The notes under the pieces were generated by a model. It did not search any database. It was not told the DNA's origin and saw nothing but the letters and a program-made list of their open reading frames with translations. DNA of 64,000 nt, from NCBI RefSeq assembly GCF_009728145.1, contig NZ_WOCA01000002.1, positions 394,169-458,168 of the forward strand. Direction: 5' to 3'. Position numbers and translations under genes: made by a program. Of this stretch, positions 33,121-41,762 are shown piece by piece; position 1 is the first letter of the stretch; each line of letters starts with the position of its first letter. This DNA is from Ornithinibacillus caprae. GTDB taxonomy: Bacteria; Bacillota; Bacilli; Bacillales; Amphibacillaceae.

Positions 33121-35475
33121 TTGTTGGGAAAAACGAAGCATACTGGTCCAGTTAAGCTGTCCAAAAAGCCAGATCCAAGTCTTTGGGTAAGTAAAGTCCC
33201 ATTTGGTCTGGGAAAAGTTAAGCCACATCATATCCGTGATACGATGAAGGTTGTATGGGAAAATAAAGATAATCTACCGTATGCAACCCGCATTTTAACC
33301 CAAGGTGTTTGTGATGGATGTGCCCTTGGTGTATCTGGGCTTCAAGATCAAACATTAAAAGGACCACATGTTTGTACAACGCGCTTAAATGTTCTTCGGT
33401 TAAATACGATGTCAGCTATTAAAGAAGATGTGTTACACGCAGAAATTGATGAACTTCGCAAAATGAGCAGTACGGAATTACGAAAACTTGGAAGAATTCC
33501 ATACCCAATTATGAGGGAGCCTGGTGAAAAATCATTCCGTCGTATTTCTTGGGATGAGGCCCTTCATAAAATTTCCGAGAAAATGAAAGCGCTTGATCCA
33601 AAACAATATGCTTTTTATACGACATCACGTGGGATTACAAACGAAGTTTATTATACGCTAGGAAAAGTAGCTCGTTATCTTGGGACGAATAATATTGATA
33701 ACGCGTCAAGAATTTGTCACTCGCCATCTAAAACAGCTCTCAGCCGCTCCGTTGGTGTTGGAGCATCGACATGTAATTATAAAGACTGGATCGGCACAGA
33801 TGTCCTTGTATTTTGGGGATCTGTTGCGGCAAATAACCAGCCAGTATCTACTAAATACATGTATGCTGCAAAACGTAAAGGGACGAAAATTATTGTAATT
33901 AATCCGTATCACGAACCGTCTATGGATAACTATTGGGTTCCATCGATTCCAGAATCAGCTTTATTTGGTACGAAAATTGCTGATGATGTGTACCAGGTTA
34001 ATATTGGTGGAGATATTGCCTTCATGCACGGAGTAATGAAACATTGGTTTGAAATGGAAGCAGAAGAGAGCGGCTCAGCAATTAACCATGATTTTGTTAA
34101 AGAGCATGTGAATGGGTTTCATGAATTAAAAGAAAAAGTAACTGCCTATAGCTGGGAGCAATTAGAGAAGTCTTCTGGTTTATCAAAAGCTCGAATGCAG
34201 GAGTTAGCAAAACTATTAGCTAAGTCGAATTCAGCAGTTTTTGTTTGGTCGATGGGATTAACACAGCATCGTTTTGGGACGGATAATGTCTCACAAATTG
34301 CAAATCTAGCATTGCTTCGTGGGTTTATTGGTAGAGAACATTGTGGACTGATGCCAATACGTGGCCATTCCGGAGTGCAAGGATCTGGAGAAATGGGTGC
34401 CGATCCATTTGTACTTCCTGGTGGAGGAATGGATGAAAAAAATAGAAAACGAGTTGAGAAGATTTGGGGATTTGATATTCCGAAATGGCAGGGAGACATA
34501 GTTGGTGTTTCATTGGAAAATGCTGTTTTACCAGAAGATCATGAGCGAAAATTGAAATTATATTATATGTCAGGTGGTAATTTCCTAGAAACGATGCCAA
34601 ATCCAGATTTTGTAAAAGAATGCTTGGAAAATGTGAACATACGTGTTCATCAAGATATAATTTTAAATACATCTACCTTAGTAGACGCCAAAGAAGCAGT
34701 TATTGTATTGCCAGCAATGACTAGGTATGAACAGCCTGGTGGTGGAACATCCACTTCTACCGAACGAATGGTTTATTTTTCACCGGAGATTAAGGGACCT
34801 AGAATTGAAGAGGCAAGACCAGAATGGGAGATTTATGTTGATCTTGCAAAACGGATTAAACCAGAGGAAAAGCATTTAATTGATTTTAAGGATCCATTTG
34901 AAATTCGTGAGGAGATTGCAAAAGCTGCTCCAAATTATGATGGTATTCAACACTTAAAAGATCGTGGTGATGTATTCCAATGGGGTGGTGCTTGGTTATG
35001 TGAAGATGGAATCTGTCCTACTCCTGATGGAAAAGGAAATCTGATTGCAATGGATATACCAGAGCTTCGTAAGCCTGAAGGTCATTTCTATGTAACCACA
35101 CGTCGTGGAAAACAATTTAATTCGATGATTTATGATGAAAAGGATCCATTTAATGATGCGGACCGCTATGATGTTTTAATGAATGAATCCGATGCGAAGG
35201 AGTTAGGGATTAAAGAAGGGCAACCAGTAGTTGTTTATAATCAACATGGCTCCTTTAATGGTAATGCTAAATTTGTTTCCTTAAAATCTGGTAATGTGGA
35301 GGTCCATTGGCCGGAAGGGAATGTGTTGATTCCAAAAGGTGTTTATGAACATTTAGCAGGTATTCCAGAATATAATACAGCAGTAATCATAGAAAAAGCG
35401 GAAACGTATTTTGCTCATAAGGATACAAAATATGTAGAAAAGCGTATTGAAGAACTTGAAATGGAAACAAGTTAG
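33121..35475 (+). CDS. FdhF/YdeP-family molybdopterin oxidoreductase (formate-dehydrogenase-like alpha subunit)
   Basis: A 784-aa enzyme starting with TTG behind GGAGGGG. An N-terminal iron-sulfur motif (GVCDGCALG...VCTTRL) precedes the molybdopterin domains. NASRICHSPS offers Cys as the likely Mo ligand, so no selenocysteine is needed, and the C-terminal dinucleotide-binding domain follows (YDVLMNESDAKELGIKEGQP). It matches the single-subunit FdhF/YdeP group. It is flanked by an OFA carrier, fdhD (11 bases after its stop) and moaA, consistent with formate oxidation. No electron-transfer subunit is encoded here, so the acceptor is unknown. Confidence 0.88.
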   Translation: MLGKTKHTGPVKLSKKPDPSLWVSKVPFGLGKVKPHHIRDTMKVVWENKDNLPYATRILTQGVCDGCALGVSGLQDQTLKGPHVCTTRLNVLRLNTMSAIKEDVLHAEIDELRKMSSTELRKLGRIPYPIMREPGEKSFRRISWDEALHKISEKMKALDPKQYAFYTTSRGITNEVYYTLGKVARYLGTNNIDNASRICHSPSKTALSRSVGVGASTCNYKDWIGTDVLVFWGSVAANNQPVSTKYMYAAKRKGTKIIVINPYHEPSMDNYWVPSIPESALFGTKIADDVYQVNIGGDIAFMHGVMKHWFEMEAEESGSAINHDFVKEHVNGFHELKEKVTAYSWEQLEKSSGLSKARMQELAKLLAKSNSAVFVWSMGLTQHRFGTDNVSQIANLALLRGFIGREHCGLMPIRGHSGVQGSGEMGADPFVLPGGGMDEKNRKRVEKIWGFDIPKWQGDIVGVSLENAVLPEDHERKLKLYYMSGGNFLETMPNPDFVKECLENVNIRVHQDIILNTSTLVDAKEAVIVLPAMTRYEQPGGGTSTSTERMVYFSPEIKGPRIEEARPEWEIYVDLAKRIKPEEKHLIDFKDPFEIREEIAKAAPNYDGIQHLKDRGDVFQWGGAWLCEDGICPTPDGKGNLIAMDIPELRKPEGHFYVTTRRGKQFNSMIYDEKDPFNDADRYDVLMNESDAKELGIKEGQPVVVYNQHGSFNGNAKFVSLKSGNVEVHWPEGNVLIPKGVYEHLAGIPEYNTAVIIEKAETYFAHKDTKYVEKRIEELEMETS

Positions 35476-35486
35476 AAGGTGATGGT

Positions 35487-36284
35487 ATGAACGATACCAA
35501 ACAGGAGGGGTGGGAGACAATCCGATTTGATGGAATGTCTCCAACAATCCTGGATGAGGAAATTGCTACGGAATTTGCCCTAACTATTGTTTTAAATGGT
35601 GAGGAATTTGCGACAATGGTTTGCTCTCCTACCGATTTGCAGGACCTAGTCGTTGGTTTTCTTGCTTCAGAAGGAATCATTCGATTTGTTGAGGAAATAA
35701 AGGATATTTCACTAGATGAATCGATGGGATTTGCGTATGTAGAGCTTTATAAAAATCTAGATCTTATGGAGCAGGATCATTCGAAACGAGTAATTGGCTC
35801 ATGCTGTGGAAAAAGTCGCCAATTCTACTTTAAAAGTGATGTTAGAACATCTAAAACCATAACGAGTAACCTTACACTATCTGTTCAGCAGTGTTATGCA
35901 TTGATGCAACAGCTGCAGGATGGCTCTGATCAATTTAAACGAACAGGTGGTGTACACAACGCAGGTCTTGCAACAATACATGAATTATTGCAGGTTCGAA
36001 CAGATATTGGTAGACATAATGCACTCGATAAAATATATGGGCATATTCTGCATAATCACATTTCGGTGAAGGATAAATTAATCGTATTTAGTGGTCGTAT
36101 TTCCTCGGAGGTGCTACTAAAAATTTCAAAAATTGGTGCTGGCATCCTTCTTTCGAAATCAGCACCGACGGATTTAGCATTGAAATTGGCGGAAGACCTT
36201 GGGATTACAGTAATCGGTTTTGCTAGAGGAGATAAGATGAACGTTTACACACATCCACATCGCATATTGGAAACGAATGTATGA
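35487..36284 (+). CDS. fdhD: Formate dehydrogenase accessory sulfurtransferase
   Basis: A 265-aa protein with FdhD hallmarks: the N-terminal TEFALTIVLNGEE region, the cysteine pair GSCCGKSR (the sulfur-carrying site), RTGGVHNAGL near residue 150, and DIGRHNALDKIYG. It transfers sulfur from IscS-type donors to the molybdenum cofactor of formate dehydrogenase. It lies 11 bases after the FdhF-like gene. Confidence 0.95.
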   Translation: MNDTKQEGWETIRFDGMSPTILDEEIATEFALTIVLNGEEFATMVCSPTDLQDLVVGFLASEGIIRFVEEIKDISLDESMGFAYVELYKNLDLMEQDHSKRVIGSCCGKSRQFYFKSDVRTSKTITSNLTLSVQQCYALMQQLQDGSDQFKRTGGVHNAGLATIHELLQVRTDIGRHNALDKIYGHILHNHISVKDKLIVFSGRISSEVLLKISKIGAGILLSKSAPTDLALKLAEDLGITVIGFARGDKMNVYTHPHRILETNV

Positions 36285-36327
36285 CAGATCAGACTATTTT
36301 ACGGAAAATCCACATAAACTTTAGTAA

Positions 36328-36405
36328 ACTTGGTATTCGTCAAGCTTTATGGAGAATGCCATAGTTGCACTTATTTAGGATAGGAAATTTATACTTTCCT
36401 ATCTT
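36328..36405 (-). repeat. Structured intergenic element (family 2), copy C
   Basis: Read on the minus strand: GATAGGAAAGTATAAATTTC, then CTATCCTAAATAAGTGCAAC, TATGGCATTC and CTTGACGAATACCAAG. It is almost collinear with copy A. It is antisense to both flanking genes (fdhD and moaA), which argues against a cis riboswitch. Confidence 0.8.
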
Positions 36406-36455
36406 CTAAAACATTCTAGTAGAATAGAAGAAAAGTAATCTTTAGGAGGGATCCC

Positions 36456-37466
36456 TTGGCTAGTATTACAGATAAATTTGGTCGACCACTACGGGATCTG
36501 CGTATTTCTGTCACAGATCGGTGTAATTTTAGGTGTACGTATTGTATGCCAAAGGAGATATTTGGGAAAGACTATCCGTTTTTACCAAAAAACCAATTAT
36601 TAAGCTTCGAAGAAATTGAAAGGCTAGCAGCTAGCTTTGTCAACCTAGGGGTAAAAAAAATACGCTTAACTGGTGGAGAGCCCTTGTTACGCAGGAATCT
36701 ACCTGAGTTAGTAAAAAAACTATCAACTATTAATGGGGTAGAAGATATTGGTTTAACGACAAATGCTAGTTTGCTTGAAAAAATGGCAAGCGACATAAAA
36801 CAAGCAGGGCTAGATCGTATTAATGTAAGTCTAGATGCGTTAAATAATGAAGTCTTTCAATCGATTAATGATAGTGGGGTCACTACGGAACGGGTATTAA
36901 AAGGAATCGAGAAGGCAAAGGAAGTCGGTCTAGAAGTAAAAGTAAACATGGTCGTTAAAAAAGGAATGAATGAACAAGAAGTCATTCCAATGGCCAAGTA
37001 TTTTAAAGAAAAAGGAATTACACTGCGCTTTATTGAGTTTATGGATGTAGGGAAAACTAATGGCTGGGATTTTAGCAAGGTAGTTACCAAACAGGAATTA
37101 TTCCGAGAGCTTTCCTCCCATTTTGAATTAGAGCCAGTTGACCCTGCTTATGTCGGAGAAGTGGCAAAAAGGTATCGTTATGTAGGTACAAATACAGAGG
37201 TTGGCTTTATTACGTCCGTGTCGGAATCATTTTGTTCTACTTGCACGAGAGCAAGAATTGCAGCAGATGGTAAGCTGTATACCTGTTTATTCGCAGGAAA
37301 TGGATTTGACTTTAGAGAGTTACTCCGCTCTGGAGCGGATGATGAAAAAATCCGTTCCACGATTACATCCATTTGGAACAAACGTACCGATCGTTACTCC
37401 GATGAACGAACGGAAGAAACTGCAAAACATAAAGAGAAAATCGAAATGTCCTATATTGGGGGATAA
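36456..37466 (+). CDS. moaA: GTP 3',8-cyclase MoaA (molybdenum cofactor biosynthesis)
   Basis: A 336-aa radical-SAM enzyme. The N-terminal [10 protein letters not shown] holds the SAM cluster (CxxxCxxC), LTGGEPLLR the SAM-binding strand, and [10 protein letters not shown] ... LYTCLF the C-terminal second cluster; the protein ends in the conserved GG. It converts GTP to the cyclic pyranopterin precursor and serves the molybdoenzyme upstream. TTG start behind AGGAGGG. Other moa genes are absent from the window. Confidence 0.95.
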   Translation: MASITDKFGRPLRDLRISVTDRCNFRCTYCMPKEIFGKDYPFLPKNQLLSFEEIERLAASFVNLGVKKIRLTGGEPLLRRNLPELVKKLSTINGVEDIGLTTNASLLEKMASDIKQAGLDRINVSLDALNNEVFQSINDSGVTTERVLKGIEKAKEVGLEVKVNMVVKKGMNEQEVIPMAKYFKEKGITLRFIEFMDVGKTNGWDFSKVVTKQELFRELSSHFELEPVDPAYVGEVAKRYRYVGTNTEVGFITSVSESFCSTCTRARIAADGKLYTCLFAGNGFDFRELLRSGADDEKIRSTITSIWNKRTDRYSDERTEETAKHKEKIEMSYIGG

Positions 37467-37488
37467 CCATTAGGGGTGCGCGTCCCTA

Positions 37489-37537
37489 AAAGAGTCTGTC
37501 ACTTGTTGAAATTCTACAAGTGATAGACTCTTTTTTG
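37489..37537 (+). terminator. moaA terminator that looks like a diverged family-1 repeat
   Basis: AAGAGTCTGTCACTTGTTGA pairs with CTACAAGTGATAGACTCTT, ending in six T. The core CTGTCACTTGT...ACAAGTGA follows the 41-bp repeat, but the outer arms differ by paired changes that keep the stem. Confidence 0.8.
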
Positions 37538-37616
37538 CATATTGGAAATTCTAAGCTTTTCTTTCCTGCATAAGTGCAACGAAGGCTTATATCATAAAGG
37601 CTTGGCAAAAACCAGG
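37537..37616 (+). repeat. Structured intergenic element (family 2), copy D
   Basis: GCATATTGGAAATTCTAAGC, then TTTCCTGCATAAGTGCAACG, AAGGCTTATATCATAAAGG and CTTGGCAAAAACCAG. It follows the order of copies A-C and starts where the moaA terminator's T tract ends. Confidence 0.75.
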
Positions 37617-37682
37617 TTTTCTAAGTACAATAGGAAGTAGATTTTGTTTGAATTGATCTAGAATAGAAAGAAGTGATGGTCT

Positions 37683-38585
37683 ATGAGAAAGGTTCGGATT
37701 GGGATTGTTGGTTTGGGGTCTATAGCTCAAAAAGCTTATCTACCCATTTTGACTAGGGAAACAGATTGGACATTAGTAGGTGCCTATTCACCTTCAGAAG
37801 AAAAAAGAAAACGCATTTGTAAGGAATATCGAATGCAGGAATACCATCAGCTTCACCATTTAATGGATGAAAGTGATGCTTTATTTATTCACAGTTCAAC
37901 GGAGTCTCATTATGAAGTGGTATCACTAGCCTTACAGCACGGCGTTGATGTATATGTTGATAAACCACTAGCTGCTACGGTTGAAGAAGCAGAAGAATTA
38001 GTAGAATTAAGTAAACATCATCAAAGGAAGCTAATGGTTGGATTTAATCGTAGATTTGCACCAATGTATGTAGAAGCGAAGAAACGTGTGAAAAACTTAG
38101 CCTGGATTCGTTTTGATAAGCATCGTGCGAATAGTGTTGGACCGAATACATATGATTTTACAATGCTCGATGACTACCTTCACTTAGTTGATACAGCTAG
38201 ATGGTTAGCAAACGGTGATCTAACTCCAACATATCAGCAAATTCAAGTAAATGAACAGAATCAACTTCTCTATGCAAGTCATTTGTATGAATCGAATAAT
38301 AAGATATCTTTCCATACGTCAATGCATCGAAAGGCTGGTACAAGCATGGAACAACTGGAGCTTGTCGGTGAGGATGCAATTATTCGAGTGAAAAATATGA
38401 GCGTCATGGAAATAGAAGAAAATAATCAAATATCTACGAAAACACCACCATCATGGGAAACCGTACTTAAGCAGAGAGGATTTGAAGATGCGATTAAGCA
38501 TTTTATTGACTGTCTAAACCATGATCATCAACCTGCTGTAGATGGGGAAGAGGCATTAAAATCACAAATTCTTATAGAAAAATAG
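37683..38585 (+). CDS. Gfo/Idh/MocA-family oxidoreductase, C-terminus probably clipped by a repeat
   Basis: A 300-aa protein. The N-terminal NAD(P) fold has GIVGLGSIAQKAYLP, with DVYVDKPLAA as the EKP-type catalytic motif (DKP here), and a C-terminal GFO domain. It resembles YhhX/YdgJ-like sugar or inositol dehydrogenases. It ends ALKSQILIEK and then TAG, where family members usually continue for several to about 30 residues; the TAG shares its G with the first base of a full palindromic repeat. GAAAGAAGTGA precedes the ATG. Substrate unknown; it is adjacent to the xylan cluster. Confidence 0.8.
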   Translation: MRKVRIGIVGLGSIAQKAYLPILTRETDWTLVGAYSPSEEKRKRICKEYRMQEYHQLHHLMDESDALFIHSSTESHYEVVSLALQHGVDVYVDKPLAATVEEAEELVELSKHHQRKLMVGFNRRFAPMYVEAKKRVKNLAWIRFDKHRANSVGPNTYDFTMLDDYLHLVDTARWLANGDLTPTYQQIQVNEQNQLLYASHLYESNNKISFHTSMHRKAGTSMEQLELVGEDAIIRVKNMSVMEIEENNQISTKTPPSWETVLKQRGFEDAIKHFIDCLNHDHQPAVDGEEALKSQILIEK

Positions 38586-38625
38586 GTGCCTGTCACTTGT
38601 CGAATTTCGACAAGTGACAGGCACC
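38585..38625. repeat. Full palindromic repeat copy (family 1)
   Basis: A 41-base perfect palindrome between convergent genes. It overlaps the TAG of the Gfo/Idh/MocA gene by one base and lies seven bases from the GH43 stop. Confidence 0.97.
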
Positions 38626-38632
38626 TTAAAAC

Positions 38633-40240
38633 TTATTTCTCACGATAAACAAAATAATCAAAGTCAGCGTGTAAGCTACGACCAGATGTATCCTGACACT
38701 GCATTCCCACGAATGCACCAGTGAAAAATCCACCACCTTGAATGTAATCATCAGACAGCTTATACGATTCAAATGTCACAGGGACTTTTGTCCAATTCTC
38801 ACCATCAAAGGAATAGGAATATTGATAATGATGTGTCTCGACATCCACACGAATATAAACATATTCTACATCTTCAGGAATAATGATTTCATTTCCTTTC
38901 AATGGTTGTGCAAAGATAAAGTTATCACAAGTGGTTAAATCAAGAATTCTACCTTTTTCTTCATGCCAAGTTACCTGTAATGCTGTCCAATTTTGCGTAT
39001 TATAGTAATTCACTAAACCTGCAGCCTGTTGAAACGAATCTGGGTTAAATGCTACTTTTGTTTCGGCAGTGAAATTAAAATGTTGCCAGCGCCTTGCCAC
39101 AAAAGCTTGGGTAAACTTTGATGTTAGAGATTCCTTTCCATAAAGACGTAAATGTCCTGGATTGTCAGTTAGAGAAAGAATTTTCTCCCCTAATGGAATT
39201 CGTAATGACTGATAATGAAGATTCAATTGTTCGGTGTTAAAGTCATCTTTTTCTTCAACATCTGGTCCCCATGTTACTTCTTCCATGTTTGGACCTTCAA
39301 TTTCGCTAGCTGGTTGATTCCCACCAACGACGTATGGCCAATCATTACTCCACTCTAATCGTTGGATAGCTGTTTCCCTACCTAGAGGACAATAACCTCT
39401 TGGATCAAGGAGAGGTTGCCCATCTCTTGGTAATGGTCGACCTGTAAGGTGTACTAAAAACCATTCATCTGTGTGCGTGTGAACCATTGATGCATGTCCA
39501 GCTTTTTGTAAAGGATTTCTTGGGTATGGGAAAGACGTAATTAATGGATTGTCAGGATGCACCTCATACGGTCCCCAAATATCCTTTGAACGTGCGATTG
39601 TTGCTTGATGGTCGTATTTTGTTCCACCTTCAGCAGTCAATAGATAGTAATAGCCATTCATTTTATATAAATGTGGTGCTTCGGTAAGCATAATATCTGT
39701 ACCTTTAAAAATAATTTCAGATTTACCGACAAGTTTTTGTTCCTCTACACTGTATTCTTGCATGACGATTCCATAAAAATTATGATTTCCGACACGGTGA
39801 TCCCAAAACATGTTAACAAAGTATTTTTTACCATCGTCGTCATGGAATAAAGATGGATCAAAACCGGAGCTATTCATGTGAATTGGCTCAGACCACTCGC
39901 CGTCAATCGTATCGCAGGTAACTAGGTAATTATGGCAATCCTTCCATTGACCTTCCGTAACTTTTACATCCGTATAAATTAACCAAAACTTGCCATCACT
40001 ATAGGATAAAGCAGGTGCCCAAATTCCACCAGAATCAGGGTTTCCCATCATATTTAATTGACTTAATCGATTCAGCGGTCTAGAAACCAGACGCCAATTT
40101 TTAAGATCTTTAGAATGATAGATTCCAACACCTGGGAACCATTCGAATGTGGAAACAGCAATATAGTAATCTTCTCCTGCACGACAAATACTTGGATCTG
40201 GATTAAATCCAGTTAGGATGGGATTATGAATTTTGTTCAT
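38633..40240 (-). CDS. GH43 beta-1,4-xylosidase (XynB-like)
   Basis: A 535-aa protein with no signal peptide. The five-bladed propeller of GH43 is recognisable: general base Asp in [10 protein letters not shown], the pKa-modulating Asp in [14 protein letters not shown], and the acid Glu in [17 protein letters not shown]-terminal concanavalin-like beta-sandwich (about residues 340-535) includes [12 protein letters not shown]. It would release xylose from xylo-oligosaccharides in the cytoplasm. It is transcribed with the upstream xylR on the minus strand; a cre-like site precedes it. Confidence 0.92.
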   Translation of the reverse strand: MNKIHNPILTGFNPDPSICRAGEDYYIAVSTFEWFPGVGIYHSKDLKNWRLVSRPLNRLSQLNMMGNPDSGGIWAPALSYSDGKFWLIYTDVKVTEGQWKDCHNYLVTCDTIDGEWSEPIHMNSSGFDPSLFHDDDGKKYFVNMFWDHRVGNHNFYGIVMQEYSVEEQKLVGKSEIIFKGTDIMLTEAPHLYKMNGYYYLLTAEGGTKYDHQATIARSKDIWGPYEVHPDNPLITSFPYPRNPLQKAGHASMVHTHTDEWFLVHLTGRPLPRDGQPLLDPRGYCPLGRETAIQRLEWSNDWPYVVGGNQPASEIEGPNMEEVTWGPDVEEKDDFNTEQLNLHYQSLRIPLGEKILSLTDNPGHLRLYGKESLTSKFTQAFVARRWQHFNFTAETKVAFNPDSFQQAAGLVNYYNTQNWTALQVTWHEEKGRILDLTTCDNFIFAQPLKGNEIIIPEDVEYVYIRVDVETHHYQYSYSFDGENWTKVPVTFESYKLSDDYIQGGGFFTGAFVGMQCQDTSGRSLHADFDYFVYREK

Positions 40241-40271
40241 GTTTATTCACCTCAAATAAAATATTTTAAAA

Positions 40272-40285
40272 AGAATGCGCTTTCT
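40272..40285. promoter_or_regulatory. cre-like site (CcpA) before the xylosidase gene
   Basis: AGAATGCGCTTTCT (minus strand AGAAAGCGCATTCT) keeps the CG centre and the flanking GAAAG of the catabolite-responsive element consensus. Confidence 0.55.
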
Positions 40286-40302
40286 TTTATCGTTTATTTC
40301 TA

Positions 40303-40332
40303 CCCCTATGATTACGTTGGTAACCATAGGGG
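40303..40332. other. Intergenic hairpin between xylR and the xylosidase gene
   Basis: CCCCTATG pairs with CATAGGGG, and an inner TTAC/GTAA stem continues across one mismatch. No T tract in either direction, so it is more likely an RNA-processing or attenuation element than a terminator. Confidence 0.5.
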
Positions 40333-40337
40333 CCATC

Positions 40338-41534
40338 TTACATCACATTAGACTTTTCTTTATCAAGTAAGAAGAAGTTTTCTACGGAAAAAGCCGCGAC
40401 ACCCAATGCACTTGAGTGGGTTGATAGCTCGGAAAAATTAATCTGTAGGTCTTGCTGTTGGAACCATAACGTTTGTTTGGTCATGCGGTTTTTTAATGGC
40501 TCGGTTAACCATTCCTCTGCAAAAGCCATTCGATTACCGATGATTATTTGTTCTGGATTAAAGGTATTAATAATGTTATTAATACCGACTCCTAGGTAAT
40601 CACCAATTTGTTTAAACTGATTGATTGCCTCTACATCACCATCTTCAGCAAGGGAAATCAACCATTCTAAAGAGATTTCGTCATTTTGGATTGCTGTAAT
40701 CCCTGATTTTTCAGCATTTTTAACTAATGCTTGTTCAGATGCATATAATTCCCAACATCCTTCATTACCGCATCTGCACTTTGTTCCTCCAGTTTCAATG
40801 GTCATATGACCTAACTCACCGGAAAATCCATGATGCCCTTTATATAAGCTACCATTTAAAATAAGACCTACACCGATCCCAATCCCAACACTTACATAAA
40901 TAATATGATTGAAGTCTTTTCCAACCCCAAATTGCTTTTCTCCATAAGCACCGGCGTTAGCTTCGTTTTCAATGATCACTGGAAGCTTATATTTTTCTTC
41001 CATAACATTCTTAAGATCAACATTTTTCCAGCCAAGGTTAGGTGCAAGAAGTATCTCTCCACTTTTACTAACCGTTCCTGGTACACCAATTCCGATCCCA
41101 ACGATGCCGTACACACTTTCAGGTGTATGCTTCATTAAGTAATCCACCATTTCAAATAGTTTTAGTTCAATTTCTTCATAAGATAAGTCTTTGAACTTTA
41201 CTATTTTTTCATGACAGATATTCCCTTCAAGATCAGTTAGGACTCCGAGTAAGTAATTAACACCTAAATCTATTCCAATGGAAAATCCAGCATGTTGGTT
41301 AAAAAGCAACATGACAGGCCTTCTACCACCATTTGATTCACCTGGTCCAGATTCATAGATTAACTGTTCTCCTAAAAGTTCACTTACCAAGGAGGATACA
41401 GTCCCTTTGTTTAAACCGGTCATACTAGCTATGTCTGCCCTAGAAATAGGTGAGCGGGATCTTATCGTATTTAATACTAATGCCTTATTCTCTTTTTTTA
41501 CTACATGCTGATTCCATGTTCTAGTTTTCTTCAT
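40338..41534 (-). CDS. xylR: Xylose repressor XylR (ROK family)
   Basis: About 398 aa. A winged helix-turn-helix (RADIASMTGLNKGTVSSLVSEL, split here as RADIASMTGLNK plus GTVSSLVSEL, residues about 33-55) precedes a ROK sugar-binding domain with GIDLGVNYLLGVL, IENEANAGAYGE and the zinc motif CRCGNEGCWELY. In Bacillaceae XylR represses xylose genes until xylose binds. It is divergent from the xylose-binding-protein gene; two operators fitting its consensus lie at 41672 and 45656. A GTG at 41540 is an alternative start. Confidence 0.9.
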   Translation of the reverse strand: MKKTRTWNQHVVKKENKALVLNTIRSRSPISRADIASMTGLNKGTVSSLVSELLGEQLIYESGPGESNGGRRPVMLLFNQHAGFSIGIDLGVNYLLGVLTDLEGNICHEKIVKFKDLSYEEIELKLFEMVDYLMKHTPESVYGIVGIGIGVPGTVSKSGEILLAPNLGWKNVDLKNVMEEKYKLPVIIENEANAGAYGEKQFGVGKDFNHIIYVSVGIGIGVGLILNGSLYKGHHGFSGELGHMTIETGGTKCRCGNEGCWELYASEQALVKNAEKSGITAIQNDEISLEWLISLAEDGDVEAINQFKQIGDYLGVGINNIINTFNPEQIIIGNRMAFAEEWLTEPLKNRMTKQTLWFQQQDLQINFSELSTHSSALGVAAFSVENFFLLDKEKSNVM

Positions 41535-41671
41535 CTTCACCGACTCTCTCTCTATGGAATTTATAAAACCTTTTACTGAAAGAATTCTAATTTCGTTAGC
41601 AGGAATTCTTCCAATCTATAAAATGATTGTTATTTAAATATAGTATATCATTTTATGATCCTATTATAAAC

Positions 41672-41696
41672 TTTGTTTATCCACTAGACAAACAAA
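41672..41696. promoter_or_regulatory. XylR operator upstream of the xylose ABC transporter
   Basis: TTTGTTTATCCA-C-TAGACAAACAAA, an inverted repeat in the layout of Bacillus xylO. Its right half contains the putative -35 TAGACA (41685-41690), followed after 17 bases by TATTCT (41708-41713). XylR binding would block this promoter. Confidence 0.75.
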
Positions 41697-41762
41697 AAAC
41701 TTTTTGATATTCTATAGTTGAGCTTAGATACTAAGCATCAAAAAATATAGGGGGCTTTTTTA

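Noticed and set aside
21051..37616. The family-2 element as a riboswitch
   Set aside because: Two of five copies are antisense to the flanking genes, the downstream genes are unrelated in function, and no known aptamer core was recognised.
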